From: Candidatus Zixiibacteriota bacterium
GTDB taxonomy: Bacteria; Zixibacteria; MSB-5A5; GN15; JAAZOE01
Direction: 5' to 3'
NCBI GenBank assembly: GCA_023138975.1
Contig: JAGLON010000033.1
Location: forward strand, 1-64,000
DNA: 64,000 nt
Shown here piece after piece: positions 1 through 10,500 of this stretch. The position numbers and the translations under genes are program-made. The stretch's first letter is position 1, and each line of letters begins with the position of its first letter. The notes beneath the pieces are model-generated. The model did not search any database. It had not been told where the DNA came from and saw only the letters and a list, made by a program, of their open reading frames with translations.

Positions 1-37
1 TGACACTGAACAGTGGACATCTGCCGCCCAAGGAACC

Positions 38-55
38 CCAACCATGAATGGTTGG
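38..55. repeat. Copy 1 of palindromic intergenic repeat CCAACCAT-GA-ATGGTTGG
   Basis: Perfect 8-bp inverted repeat with 2-nt spacer. The same 18-mer occurs at 2419..2436. Both are followed by a GGCACCCGG-like string. Confidence 0.7.
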
Positions 56-434
56 ACCAAAGGCCTCATGAGGGCACCCGGCAATGATGAAAATGGGTTT
101 GTTTTTCATATTAACCTATTATTTCTAAGCACATTTTCCCTGAAAATGACCATAAAGAGTAACAAGTTATAGTGTTACGGTAATTCATGTTTTCTTGCTG
201 ATATTTTAAATATTTTCCTTTAATCATATTGAAATTAAATCGCATAGCGGATATTGGTTGTCTTGTAAAGGCAGTGCTTTTCATAATTATTGTTTTCATC
301 GTCAGCTCCAAGTACTGGTGTTAATTATATTGCTGCATTCGGGATTAGTAGTATATTGGTAGTGAAAGTGCCTTCTGGATAGTTGAATACCCGACAGGGG
401 CCATGGCCGCCCACCGAGGGTTCGATTTAGTACG

Positions 435-2126
435 TTATTGATAGGTGTCCATTAGACATTTTTCAGCATCGCTCGTCCCAATCAAGACCATTTCATCATG
501 TTTATCAAGAAGAATTGAGGGTTCGGGATTGATATTCAATTTATTCTCTCTAACAATAGCAATTACGCTGCAGCCTGTTTGTTTCCGGACTTGACTTTCA
601 GCAAGAGATTTACCCGCAAGGGATGGGTGTACCGATGCACGGAAGATGTTCAGTCCTTCTGCAAACATCAGTATTTTATTGGGTTTTAGAAGATTAATTA
701 TGGTATTTGCTCCCATTGAAGCATGTGACATGACAAGGTCTGCTCCAGCGCTGTGCAGTTTGGAAATATTTCTGTCCAGATTTGCCCGGCTGACAATCTG
801 TATATCGGATCGCAGTTTACGGCAATAGATCGTGAGATAAATATTCATAGAGTCATCATGAGTGGTAATAATTACAGATGTAGCTTCCCGTATTCCGGCA
901 CGATTCAAAGTATCAAGATCGGCGGCATTTCCTTGAATATACTCTTTATTTTTAATGGCTTTCGGATTCTTTTCCACAACCTTATAAACAATCTGTCTCT
1001 CTTTCAATATCTGTGCTGCCGCACGCCCAACACGGCCGCCACCCAATATGAGAACAGGAGCATCGGTGGTGTGATAACCGCGATAAATAGAGAAGACCTC
1101 GTCATATTTTTTGAGTTGTTCGGCCGAGCCGGCAAGTACGAGCACAGTCGTGGAATTGATTCGAGTCTGTGGCTCTGGGATTTTGAATTGGCCTCTCTCC
1201 CAAAGCCCGACAACTGTTACGCCGGTTTTTTCTCGCAGATTGCTTTGAATGAGGGTTTTTCCCTCAAGTGGCGTTCGCATTGCAGATGCTTCGGCGATTA
1301 GAAGCTTATCGAATTTTCCGATAACATTTGCTCCCATACTCATCCCGAGTGTTCTTCGCGCTAAGGATTCTCCAAGCATCTTCATAAACTGAAAGACATA
1401 AGTGCTGCCGGCAAGCTCCAGAATATCGATGGAATCATCCGAATCCGCATTAGTAACGATAGGTACATTTACAGAAATATCACGGACAGTAAAGGATATA
1501 TTCGTGTTGGTCATATCATCGTTGTTGGCAACCAGCATGGCGGCATCTTGTATGCGGAGACGTTTGTATGTTTCCGGATCACCCAAATCTCCCACGACCA
1601 CCTTGAAACCTAAATCATAAAGTTCTAACGCACGCTGCAAATCAGTGGAGATTATGGCATAATTATAATCATATTTTTTCAGTTTCTCTACGAGGTTTAT
1701 AGTTATCGGATCAAAACTTGTCAGTATCACATGCCCTGTTGTGCCTTCCGGCAATTCCCGTGGAGTTCTGGCCCTTGATTGGGTTTCAAGCCAGGGGGCA
1801 TAAAAAAATTGAATGAAAGTAAAGGGCAGCATAACGAGAAGAAAAAGAATGCCGGACATGAGTACAAGCAACGTGAAAGCCTTGCCTAAATCACTTGTGA
1901 AGGTGATATCTCCGAAACCAAGAGTGGACATTACGGTGAGCGTCCAATAGAAACCCGTAATCCAGCTAAACTCCTTATCTTCATAAAGCATTATAAAATG
2001 AAACAAAATGCTGTACATCACCACCAGAATTGTCAACGCCAAAAGGAACTTGAATAGAAGTTTGAAATTCCTCTTAGTTGTTCTGCTTCGAGTAAAGTAA
2101 AGAATTTGGGAAGGAATGAATTTCAT
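435..2126 (-). CDS. Ion channel with two TrkA-N/TrkA-C (RCK) regulatory modules, KefB/Kch-like potassium channel protein
   Basis: Selectivity-filter-like 'TVMSTLGFGD' between hydrophobic helices, then two Rossmann TrkA-N motifs ('HVILTSFDPI', 'VLILGGGRVGRAAAQ') and TrkA-C-like tails. Confidence 0.9.
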   Translation of the reverse strand: MKFIPSQILYFTRSRTTKRNFKLLFKFLLALTILVVMYSILFHFIMLYEDKEFSWITGFYWTLTVMSTLGFGDITFTSDLGKAFTLLVLMSGILFLLVMLPFTFIQFFYAPWLETQSRARTPRELPEGTTGHVILTSFDPITINLVEKLKKYDYNYAIISTDLQRALELYDLGFKVVVGDLGDPETYKRLRIQDAAMLVANNDDMTNTNISFTVRDISVNVPIVTNADSDDSIDILELAGSTYVFQFMKMLGESLARRTLGMSMGANVIGKFDKLLIAEASAMRTPLEGKTLIQSNLREKTGVTVVGLWERGQFKIPEPQTRINSTTVLVLAGSAEQLKKYDEVFSIYRGYHTTDAPVLILGGGRVGRAAAQILKERQIVYKVVEKNPKAIKNKEYIQGNAADLDTLNRAGIREATSVIITTHDDSMNIYLTIYCRKLRSDIQIVSRANLDRNISKLHSAGADLVMSHASMGANTIINLLKPNKILMFAEGLNIFRASVHPSLAGKSLAESQVRKQTGCSVIAIVRENKLNINPEPSILLDKHDEMVLIGTSDAEKCLMDTYQ

Positions 2127-2418
2127 GATGAAGAACCTTTCACTACAATGATTGGGCTATGGCTAATTCACCAATTAGCTCCCAATAAAACATAAGCTGC
2201 TAACTCAGCGCTGTATGTCTTCAGACAATTAGGACCCGAGTAGCTAAAATCTAAGACATAATTTGTCTTTCGGCAATCGATTTATTGTATTCTCTTTTCC
2301 TCGGTTTCATAGGATAATACAGTCGACCATGAACGCCAGAATGACGGATCGTACCGTATTCAATGGGTGCGAAATATTGGTAAAAAAGCTGGATAATGCG
2401 ATACTGGCTTATCCAATC

Positions 2419-2436
2419 CCAACCATGAATGGTTGG
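2419..2436. repeat. Copy 2 of palindromic intergenic repeat CCAACCAT-GA-ATGGTTGG
   Basis: Identical 18-mer to 38..55, followed by GGCACCCGGG. Confidence 0.7.
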
Positions 2437-2524
2437 GGCACCCGGGAATCATGCGATTCTAATATCGGGCCATATTACTATAACCGCATCCATTGGGCGC
2501 GAGAGAGAATAATCACTAATTGAA

Positions 2525-3331
2525 TCAGAGTCGTGCGCCCATCCTGTTGCCGGATTCGTATGACCGCAATCCCAGATGAAAAACTCCATAGGCAATGCTG
2601 GCGATAACAAAATCAGCGCCGATTAACAGAAGTAGTTTTGTAAGATCGAAGTTTTTTATGATTTCGTATGGTATCCAGGCGGCGAATGCGGCCGGGATAA
2701 GGGTATGGAGGACCAGCAAGACTGGGCCTTTAAATAACGTTCCCGGGTAGAGCGTAAAACTAATAATGGCGTCTGAACTTCTCGCCGCCAGTTCTTCGGC
2801 ATTTCCCATGAAAAAAGTTATGCTGTGATACATCACTCTGAGAGATACAAGGATTAATGCAAATAGTAAGCTGAATATCCCGAATAGAAAGAGATGACTG
2901 ATGGATGTATCTTGGGTGAAGAGAAACAGGATTATGCCGTAGCTTAAATCGCCCCAGCCTGAGACGTGTGTGCGAGACATGAGGAGATTGGGTAATACAG
3001 GTTTGGGATGAAGTAAATATACATCGAGTTCACCATTGTATATTATGCGAGAAAGATAGGTTGAATTGCCGAAGAAAACAGCTGCGATACCAAAACCAAC
3101 TGCGGCCAGAGCCCAGAGAAACATGACCGCCTGAAAATCATATCCTTCGATAGTCCCGACCCTGTCAAAGAGAATCATCCAGAAAATAATAAAGGCTGAG
3201 TTATTCAGGATCATGGCAAAGACCTGAGTGAAAAAGGCGGCTCGGTATTCCATTCCGGCTGATAAGTTAGTCTTTTGATAGCTGATGAACAGCTTGAATG
3301 CTTTTACGATTGCTGTTAGAAAAGACTTCAT
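2525..3331 (-). CDS. ABC-2 family transporter permease (DUF990-like)
   Basis: About six hydrophobic segments. Abuts a second permease and an ABC ATPase in operon order. Confidence 0.8.
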   Translation of the reverse strand: MKSFLTAIVKAFKLFISYQKTNLSAGMEYRAAFFTQVFAMILNNSAFIIFWMILFDRVGTIEGYDFQAVMFLWALAAVGFGIAAVFFGNSTYLSRIIYNGELDVYLLHPKPVLPNLLMSRTHVSGWGDLSYGIILFLFTQDTSISHLFLFGIFSLLFALILVSLRVMYHSITFFMGNAEELAARSSDAIISFTLYPGTLFKGPVLLVLHTLIPAAFAAWIPYEIIKNFDLTKLLLLIGADFVIASIAYGVFHLGLRSYESGNRMGARL

Positions 3332-4111
3332 TTAACCACCCTGTACATGAACTCGTTTACGAGCTATTTCAAAGATTACGGTGGAACACAATAGCAGGCC
3401 CGAAGCATAAATGATTAATCCCAGAAAGCCGGTAAGGAAAATATCCTGATTGAACTGCACCATTGTTCTGGCCGGCCAATAGGCTGAAAACGCGAACGGG
3501 AGATATTTGGCAATGCCGGCCAGCCAGCCCGGGAAAAGATCAATGGGGAAGAATAAGCCTCCCATGATGAAGACCATTTTTGTTAATATCCAGTAAAAAG
3601 GACCAACCTCTTCAAACCAGAATGATAGCAAGCCAATATTAATCTGCCAGAGAACATTGAGCAGTAAGCCTCCGATGAGTAAAATAAGGGCGAAAGGCAG
3701 AGCGGTAAAGTATCCGTCCAGCGGACCTACAAAGATATAGGCGAAAGCATAACCGAGTATAAGAACAGGTAAACACCTGACCATACTTTCACCCATACCG
3801 CGAGATATTTTAAATATTACATAATAATATGGCCGTGCTAACCCATAGACAACAGATCCGTCTTTAATTTCCTCCTGGATTTGGTTCATTACCCCGCATC
3901 GGGATAATTCGATGGCCTCGGCAAAGGTCAAGTACCAGATCATCTGGATAATGGTAAAGCCTTCAATTGTTTCCCGGTCCTGATATATCGCCGACCAGAG
4001 CGAATAAAAAATATAGAAAATTATAATGAAGAATATATTTCTCAGCAGCATAACCGGTAAGTAGGCAATCTGTTCTCGAATTGAGATTGTGAATATTCTC
4101 AAATACTTCAT
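3332..4111 (-). CDS. ABC-2 family transporter permease
   Basis: Multi-TM protein with a 4-bp overlap with the upstream ATPase gene. Confidence 0.8.
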   Translation of the reverse strand: MKYLRIFTISIREQIAYLPVMLLRNIFFIIIFYIFYSLWSAIYQDRETIEGFTIIQMIWYLTFAEAIELSRCGVMNQIQEEIKDGSVVYGLARPYYYVIFKISRGMGESMVRCLPVLILGYAFAYIFVGPLDGYFTALPFALILLIGGLLLNVLWQINIGLLSFWFEEVGPFYWILTKMVFIMGGLFFPIDLFPGWLAGIAKYLPFAFSAYWPARTMVQFNQDIFLTGFLGLIIYASGLLLCSTVIFEIARKRVHVQGG

Positions 4112-5178
4112 CGTTTGTCTTTAGAGTAAATCAGGGAAATAACCTCATCGAGAGGCGGATTTGAGACCGTCATATCTTTTATCTGATTGGTCTGCATGAT
4201 TCGATCGAATACGGCTGTAAGGTCAACCAGATCAAGATTGATTTCCAGCTTGGCAGAGCTGTTTTTTGTTTTAAGAATTTTTACTCCGTCCATCTCAAGT
4301 TGCAGGGGAGACTGCAGCCTCAGGTCAACAGTTTTCTTTTTGAAGAATGAGTACTTCATTTTGTTCACCGTATCATCCCACACTATTTGACCGTGGTTAA
4401 TGACAATCGCTCTTCGGCAGATGCTGCTGATATCTCCTGTATCGTGAGATGTCAGGAAAATGGTAGTCTTGTCTTCGGAATTAATAGTTTTTATCAAGTT
4501 TCTGATGCGCTGCTTAACAATTACATCAAGCCCGATAGTCGGTTCATCGAGAAACAGTATCTCCGGCTCATGAATAAGAGAGGCGGCGATTTCGCATCGG
4601 ATTCTTTCACCAAGAGACAGTTTTCTGACCGGGACCTTAAGGTAGCTGCCGATTTGAAACACTTCTGTCAAAAAGTTTATGCGTTTCTTCGCACGGTTAC
4701 GATCGAGATCATAGATATCAGCCAGCAGGTAAAAAGAGTCAACTGGGGGCAGGTGAAACCAGAGTTGCGATTTTTGTCCGAAGATGGTGCCAATTCGATA
4801 GGCGAGCTGTTTCCGTTGCCGGTGCGGATCCATCCCTAAAACTTTAACATTACCGCTGTCAGAATACATAATACCGGTAATGATTTTTATTGTCGTTGAC
4901 TTTCCGGCTCCATTCGGGCCTATAAAGGCCAGTACTTCGCCGCGCTCAACTGAGAAGGATATATCATCAACGGCATGAGTGGTTTGATATTGCGGATTGA
5001 AAAGGCTTTTTACCGCGGCCGCAAACCCTGAAGATTTTATTTTTGTGTTAAACTTTTTCCTCAAGTTTTGAATCTGAATTACCGTATTCAATGAACGCCC
5101 CTGCAAGAGTTTATAATTTCCGGATATTATCATTAACACATTATTGTAGAAGATAAGTTTGTACTTAGATATTTGCAA
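4108..5178 (-). CDS. ABC transporter ATP-binding protein (start uncertain, probably internal)
   Basis: Walker A 'GPNGAGKSTT', signature 'LSLGERIRCEIAASL', Walker B 'ILFLDEPTIGLD'. Confidence 0.95.
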   Translation of the reverse strand: MQISKYKLIFYNNVLMIISGNYKLLQGRSLNTVIQIQNLRKKFNTKIKSSGFAAAVKSLFNPQYQTTHAVDDISFSVERGEVLAFIGPNGAGKSTTIKIITGIMYSDSGNVKVLGMDPHRQRKQLAYRIGTIFGQKSQLWFHLPPVDSFYLLADIYDLDRNRAKKRINFLTEVFQIGSYLKVPVRKLSLGERIRCEIAASLIHEPEILFLDEPTIGLDVIVKQRIRNLIKTINSEDKTTIFLTSHDTGDISSICRRAIVINHGQIVWDDTVNKMKYSFFKKKTVDLRLQSPLQLEMDGVKILKTKNSSAKLEINLDLVDLTAVFDRIMQTNQIKDMTVSNPPLDEVISLIYSKDKR

Positions 5179-5205
5179 ATAGTTAAAACTAATTTTCTCG
5201 ACTTT

Positions 5206-7533
5206 TTATTTTATTTCAAATGTGATGCGGCTGGAGCGGCCGAATTCATCGACGCACATCAGCGAATGATATCCTTTCTCCGGTTGATAGAAAAGGTTAT
5301 CATCACTGCCTCCGGTGGCTAATAAAACATCATCCACAAACCAGTGCAGTTTTCTCGAATCCAGCGATGCTGATGCCTTAAGCTGAATTTTTTGAAATTC
5401 AGAGGGGATATCCTGTCTTATTTCATAAACGGTATTATGCTCAGGAGAAATAATGACCGGAGCATTGTCGGCGAGGACACCGTTACAGACTGGGTTATGT
5501 TCCGGCAATGGAGTCGTTAAGCCGTTTTTCAGGAGCCAGTTTGAAAGGCGAGCCGGCCACTTTTCAACTACCTGATGAGTGATAGTCTTACCGTAGGCAC
5601 AAGCCCGGCAGAGTTGTTTGCCTGTCATAGCATCGACAAGTATTTCCTTATGGACATCGCATTTTTGAGTGTGAGACACTCCTCTGATATAATAATCGGC
5701 GATGGTGACGGGGCAATGTTCACCGGGGAGTTTACCGCTGATGGCGCAAACTTCTCGCTGAGCGACGCGTTCCGGCTTAGTAAACCAGGCCGCATCACCG
5801 CTTTTTGTCAAATGTCTGAATACCTGCAATAAAAGTGGAGCCGATGATTCTACTCCGACAATATACGGAGAGCTTTCCGCCGAGAAGTTTCCGGTCCATA
5901 CGCCAATGGTATAATCCGGATTGTAGCCAATAGCCCAGGCGTCTTTTCGGCCATACGAGGTTCCGGTTTTCCAGGCGATTTGCGGTTGATCCGGAGTGAA
6001 TTCCCAGCAGGTGTTGAGCACCGGGCGATTCAAATCAGACAGGATGTCGGAAACAATGTAGCAGGCTTCGGGGGACAGGATCAATCTGCCAGTATCGGAT
6101 TGGTTATCTAACAAAGCAGTGGTCTTAAAATATCGTCCTCCCCGCGCCAGAGTCGCATAAAGATTGCTAAGTTCCATAAGAGAAACTTCGCACGCGCCGA
6201 GAACAAGTGGAAGGCCGTAGTTATAGTACTCACCGGTTAAAGTGGAGATACCGCCGTCTTTTAAAAGACCATGAAAATGGTGAAGTCCGATATTCGCGGT
6301 CAGATTGACCGCAGGTACATTGTATGATTGAATCAGGGCATTTTCAAGCGTAACGATGCCATGATAGGTCTCGTCATAATTGTCTGGCGAATACCCCCCA
6401 TAGTTTACAGGGATGTCATCTATTCTTGAAGATGGCGTTACGAGACCACGGTCGATTCCGAGAGCGTAGGCAAACGGTTTGAGTGCCGAACCGGGCGAAC
6501 GAATCGCCAGGGCTCCATTTATTTGACCGTTATGAGGAGCATCATTGAAATCGGGCGAACCGATTTGAGCCAGCAACTCGCCACTGTGATTATCAATGAT
6601 GACGACCGCCAAGTTGTGAATACCAAGCGGATGGAGTTGTTCTATATAATCCGAGGATACTCTTTCCAATTCGCATTGGAGACTGAAATCAATAGTCGTA
6701 CGTAAAACCGGTATATTTGAGAAATCAGAAATAAGAGACTGGCAGAAATGTGGCGCGATAAACGGTCTTGTCACTCGTCTATATGGGATTTCTTCGGCAA
6801 TAGCATCTTGATATTGGGAACTATCGATAAGATTACTTTTTAATAAACCGGACAGTATTAAATCCCGCCGTGCTTTCGTTTTACTGTCCGGTATGTCCGG
6901 ACGGTATTTATTAGGGGAAGCCGGAATTCCGGTCAAGATTGCGGCTTCGGATAGCGTAAGATGCGACGGTGATTTTCCAAAGTAAAAATATGAGGCGGCT
7001 CCGATTCCTTCGATATTGCCGCCATAGGGAGCCAAATTACAGTACAACTCAAGCAGTTCATCTTTACTATAGTGCAGTTCCAATTGAATGGCCCGGAGTA
7101 TTTCTATTATTTTTGCGCTGACGGTACGCTCTTTGGGTTCCATCATTCGGGCTATCTGCATCGTTATGGTCGAACCGCCACGGACAGTTTTTCCGGCCTT
7201 ATAATTATCATAGACAGCTTGAATGAGAGACACCGGATTAAACCCGGGGTGATAATAGAACCATTTGTCTTCGGCGTTAATTACAGTTTGACGAAACACC
7301 GGCGCAATACTGTCTACCACCACCGGTTTTCGCCAGAAGAAATCTTTGGATGCGAAGGCGTTTAGCAAGCGCCCGTCCCGGCTGTATATAAACCGGGAGG
7401 CGGGCTTATTTAAACTATTTACAGGAAGCGGAAAGATATAGGCATCACAAATCCATAGCGCGACAACACAGAAGGCTACCGCAATTACTGATTTCGAGTA
7501 CCTGAATAAGTACTTTTTTACAAACCAGTTCAT
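5206..7533 (-). CDS. pbpC: Penicillin-binding protein 1C
   Basis: Glycosyltransferase motifs 'EDKWFYYHPGFNP' and 'GGSTITMQIARM'; transpeptidase 'SPGSALKPFAYALGID', 'KTGTS'; C-terminal PBP1C-like domain. Confidence 0.93.
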   Translation of the reverse strand: MNWFVKKYLFRYSKSVIAVAFCVVALWICDAYIFPLPVNSLNKPASRFIYSRDGRLLNAFASKDFFWRKPVVVDSIAPVFRQTVINAEDKWFYYHPGFNPVSLIQAVYDNYKAGKTVRGGSTITMQIARMMEPKERTVSAKIIEILRAIQLELHYSKDELLELYCNLAPYGGNIEGIGAASYFYFGKSPSHLTLSEAAILTGIPASPNKYRPDIPDSKTKARRDLILSGLLKSNLIDSSQYQDAIAEEIPYRRVTRPFIAPHFCQSLISDFSNIPVLRTTIDFSLQCELERVSSDYIEQLHPLGIHNLAVVIIDNHSGELLAQIGSPDFNDAPHNGQINGALAIRSPGSALKPFAYALGIDRGLVTPSSRIDDIPVNYGGYSPDNYDETYHGIVTLENALIQSYNVPAVNLTANIGLHHFHGLLKDGGISTLTGEYYNYGLPLVLGACEVSLMELSNLYATLARGGRYFKTTALLDNQSDTGRLILSPEACYIVSDILSDLNRPVLNTCWEFTPDQPQIAWKTGTSYGRKDAWAIGYNPDYTIGVWTGNFSAESSPYIVGVESSAPLLLQVFRHLTKSGDAAWFTKPERVAQREVCAISGKLPGEHCPVTIADYYIRGVSHTQKCDVHKEILVDAMTGKQLCRACAYGKTITHQVVEKWPARLSNWLLKNGLTTPLPEHNPVCNGVLADNAPVIISPEHNTVYEIRQDIPSEFQKIQLKASASLDSRKLHWFVDDVLLATGGSDDNLFYQPEKGYHSLMCVDEFGRSSRITFEIK

Positions 7534-7540
7534 CTTGTGC

Positions 7541-10500
7541 TTACTGTTCGTCCCGAATAATAATTATTCCCGAAGATGATATCGACGATATCATCGGGTT
7601 GTACATGCATTCGGCTGCAATCGGAGGCAAGATAAATTCTCCGGCCGCGATAGTCCTCAGGCTATAATAGAAATCAATCGGTTGGCCCAGCTTCAGGTCA
7701 CCAAATAACAGCATGCGGTCGTCGCGGATATCCTGATAATCGATATGCGGCGATGATTTTGGTACCCAGGACATTCGAGGTGTTGTCTTGAGCCGGGGGT
7801 TTTCTATTTCGCAACCAGCCGGAAGCAAATCGTTTATGACTACATTCTCAAGGTTTTTGTCAGTTGCTTCAGCATGGATATGACAGATGAGTTGAGTACC
7901 AAGAGGAACATGCCGCAAATTGACAAACTCTCCGTTAACGCTTTGATACGTTCGCGTGACCTTAATACCGCGGTTGAATTCGGCGGCGGCGTTAGCGGTT
8001 GATACGCCGCTTGACTGCCAGAAATAGTAACAGGGGCCGGTTCCTATTATGCTAATTTCAATAGTTTTTCCGCTAATGTCATTTCGTTCAAGGCGGAGAT
8101 CGTCGGTAGTGAAGCTCTTTGGAGACTCGTTCTCAATTGTTATTTCTCCGGTGAAATCAGGGACTTCCCGGTCCTTAAGGTAACGCCCCAAAGCCATCAA
8201 TGCCCAAGCGGTTTCCTGGGTCGTATACCAGCGTCCGACGCGAGCATCATCTGATAGAGCTTTTGCCAGGACCGCACAGGAAGGGCTCTCTGGAGATATC
8301 TCAATCAAGACACTAAGCAGGATGGCGTTGGTTCTGACTCCCGAACTAAATCGTCCACCCGTTTCCGGCTCGAATGTTTCCGGAAAGACTGTTTCCGGCA
8401 GAAGTGTTTTGGCATACTCAGTGTCGCCGTAGGCGTGATAGACTGCTGCTAACTGATACCGCGAATAACTGGGTAAATCGTCGATGAAAATAGATTTCAG
8501 GGAATTTAGTATTCTCTTTTCATGAACTTCGGCTTTTGACAGCGCATACGCCGCATATATCTGTTCGACATTCCCAACATAACGACTGTCTGTATTCTTT
8601 CTAAGTGCGATTTCTCTTAAGGACTTAATTATATGGTTATAAAAGCCTTTATTTACCTGATAGCCTGCCTGCCGGGCTTCTATGATAAAATGCGAGGCAT
8701 AGATGGAGCTCCAGCCGTTTATCCGATTTCGACCGGGCCAATATGAGAACCATCCGTCGGGACGCATCATACCGTCGAGCTTGATTATTCCCTCCCGAAT
8801 AAAGTAATCGGGTCCACGGGTACCGTAAAAACCGGGTTCCGCGAATTTCGATAAATCGTTGAAGTTAATTAAAGGCATAAGTTTTGAGGTCGTTTGCTCA
8901 AGGCATCCGTAGGGATAACGAAGCAGGAAGGACATGTTTTTCATATAACCAACGGCGGCCAGTGATGAAGTTTTAATAACCGTCTGTTCGGTTGATTCGA
9001 CCCACTCATCGGGAATAGTAAAAGAACTACTGCTGTCAGATGTGATGGCGCCGAAACCGAATTTGGTCGTGACCGGTTGAGCCGGACGATTGGGAAGCTC
9101 GATTGATACTGTGCTGGTATCAATCCCATCGGTGGCGATGAATTTCAGCTTGATTTTACCCGGACTAATTTGTGCCGTGAAGGGAAATAGGACCGAGGCT
9201 TCACTGTTTTGGGCTACCGTAAGTCGTTTTTCAGAGTCTTCAAACTTGATCGGTCCTTCCGCAATGACGCGCACGTTAATATCAGAATCACGCCCGGTAT
9301 TATTAAACAGGGTTAAATGGCCGTTAACCTTATCGCCCGGAGTGACAAATCTGGGGAAAGATTCCTGAATGATGATTTTATCACGGACGATAATGTCGGC
9401 CGAGGATGATCCGAACTTGTTATTTTCAACCGCAACCGCGCTCAACCGAAGTTTTCCGTTGAATTCGGGAATTACGAACGGTACCTCGGCATGACCGAAT
9501 TCATCACACGTAATGATGCCTGACCAGAGCGCGATAGATTTTACCCGCCGGGCGCTAATCGGATTTACGTGTCTCTTTCGCTGTGAGGAAAACAAACTGC
9601 GCCCTCCGCCCCAAGTCAGGTGACTTTTGGCTCGTTCGACTTCGGGGAAGATGAATGAGTAGATGTCATAAATTTTTAATCCCGGCTGGCGTTTTCCGAA
9701 AAAGAATTTCAACGGATCGGGAGTTTGATAATCGGTCAATTGAAGGATGCCGACATCAACAGCGGATAATGTGACTTTGGCGTAGCGGCCGTTTTTTATA
9801 TCCAGAGAAACGGAGATATCAGTATTAGGCTTAATTATCTCGGGAGCCGTAATAGTAATAGGAAGTTTATGCTCGGCTCGATTGATGTTTATCGGTGCAA
9901 TTCCGAATGCCCGGGCCGGAGTTTTGCTGTCAACTTCAGCTGCCTTTTTTATGATTGTAGCGGTGATATAGGCATTAGGAAAGAAATCCTTTTTTACAGG
10001 AATCGTAATCTCCGCAGTATTACCGTCCATGTCATAGGTGATGAATTCAAGGACTTTGTTTTTCTCGACGGTAAGTAAGAGTCGTCCGCCGAAAGGAGCT
10101 CGTATCTGAATTACTGCTTTATCATCCTGATGGTAGCTATCCTTATCGAGGTCAATCTCAATCCGATCGGGCTGTTCCATTGACCAGGGAGCGTATCCCC
10201 AGCCGGAGGCGTAAAAAGTTCTTGAGGCTGAATGCCTGCCTTTTCGATCAGAGACTACTATTTTGTAACTGCCGTATTGGGGCGGTGTAAATGTTTGTTG
10301 AATTCCACCTTCAGGCATCGCAATAGTCATTGAGTCTACCGGAATGTCAGTTTTTTCGGATTTATAACGGTAGTTTCCGTTTCTGTCTTTTCTTAGAATT
10401 GAGTTATGTACAACCCGATAAATGGTGATATCAATGCTATCGACTGCCTCCTTTTGGCCATCGTGGTTGATTGCTATAGCCGAGAATTCCACCGGTTTAC

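Noticed and set aside
111-311. 66-aa minus-strand ORF at the window start
   Set aside because: AT-rich intergenic sequence, no domain and no support.
753-1301. 182-aa plus-strand ORF opposite the K+ channel gene
   Set aside because: Fully antisense to a confident CDS; translation shows no recognisable domain. Treated as a shadow ORF.
2263-2523. 86-aa ORF containing the palindromic repeat
   Set aside because: Contains the intergenic repeat ('PTMNGWGTR') and no recognisable domain; probably not coding.
4387-4839. 150-aa plus-strand ORF opposite the ABC ATPase
   Set aside because: Antisense to Walker/signature-bearing CDS; no independent support.
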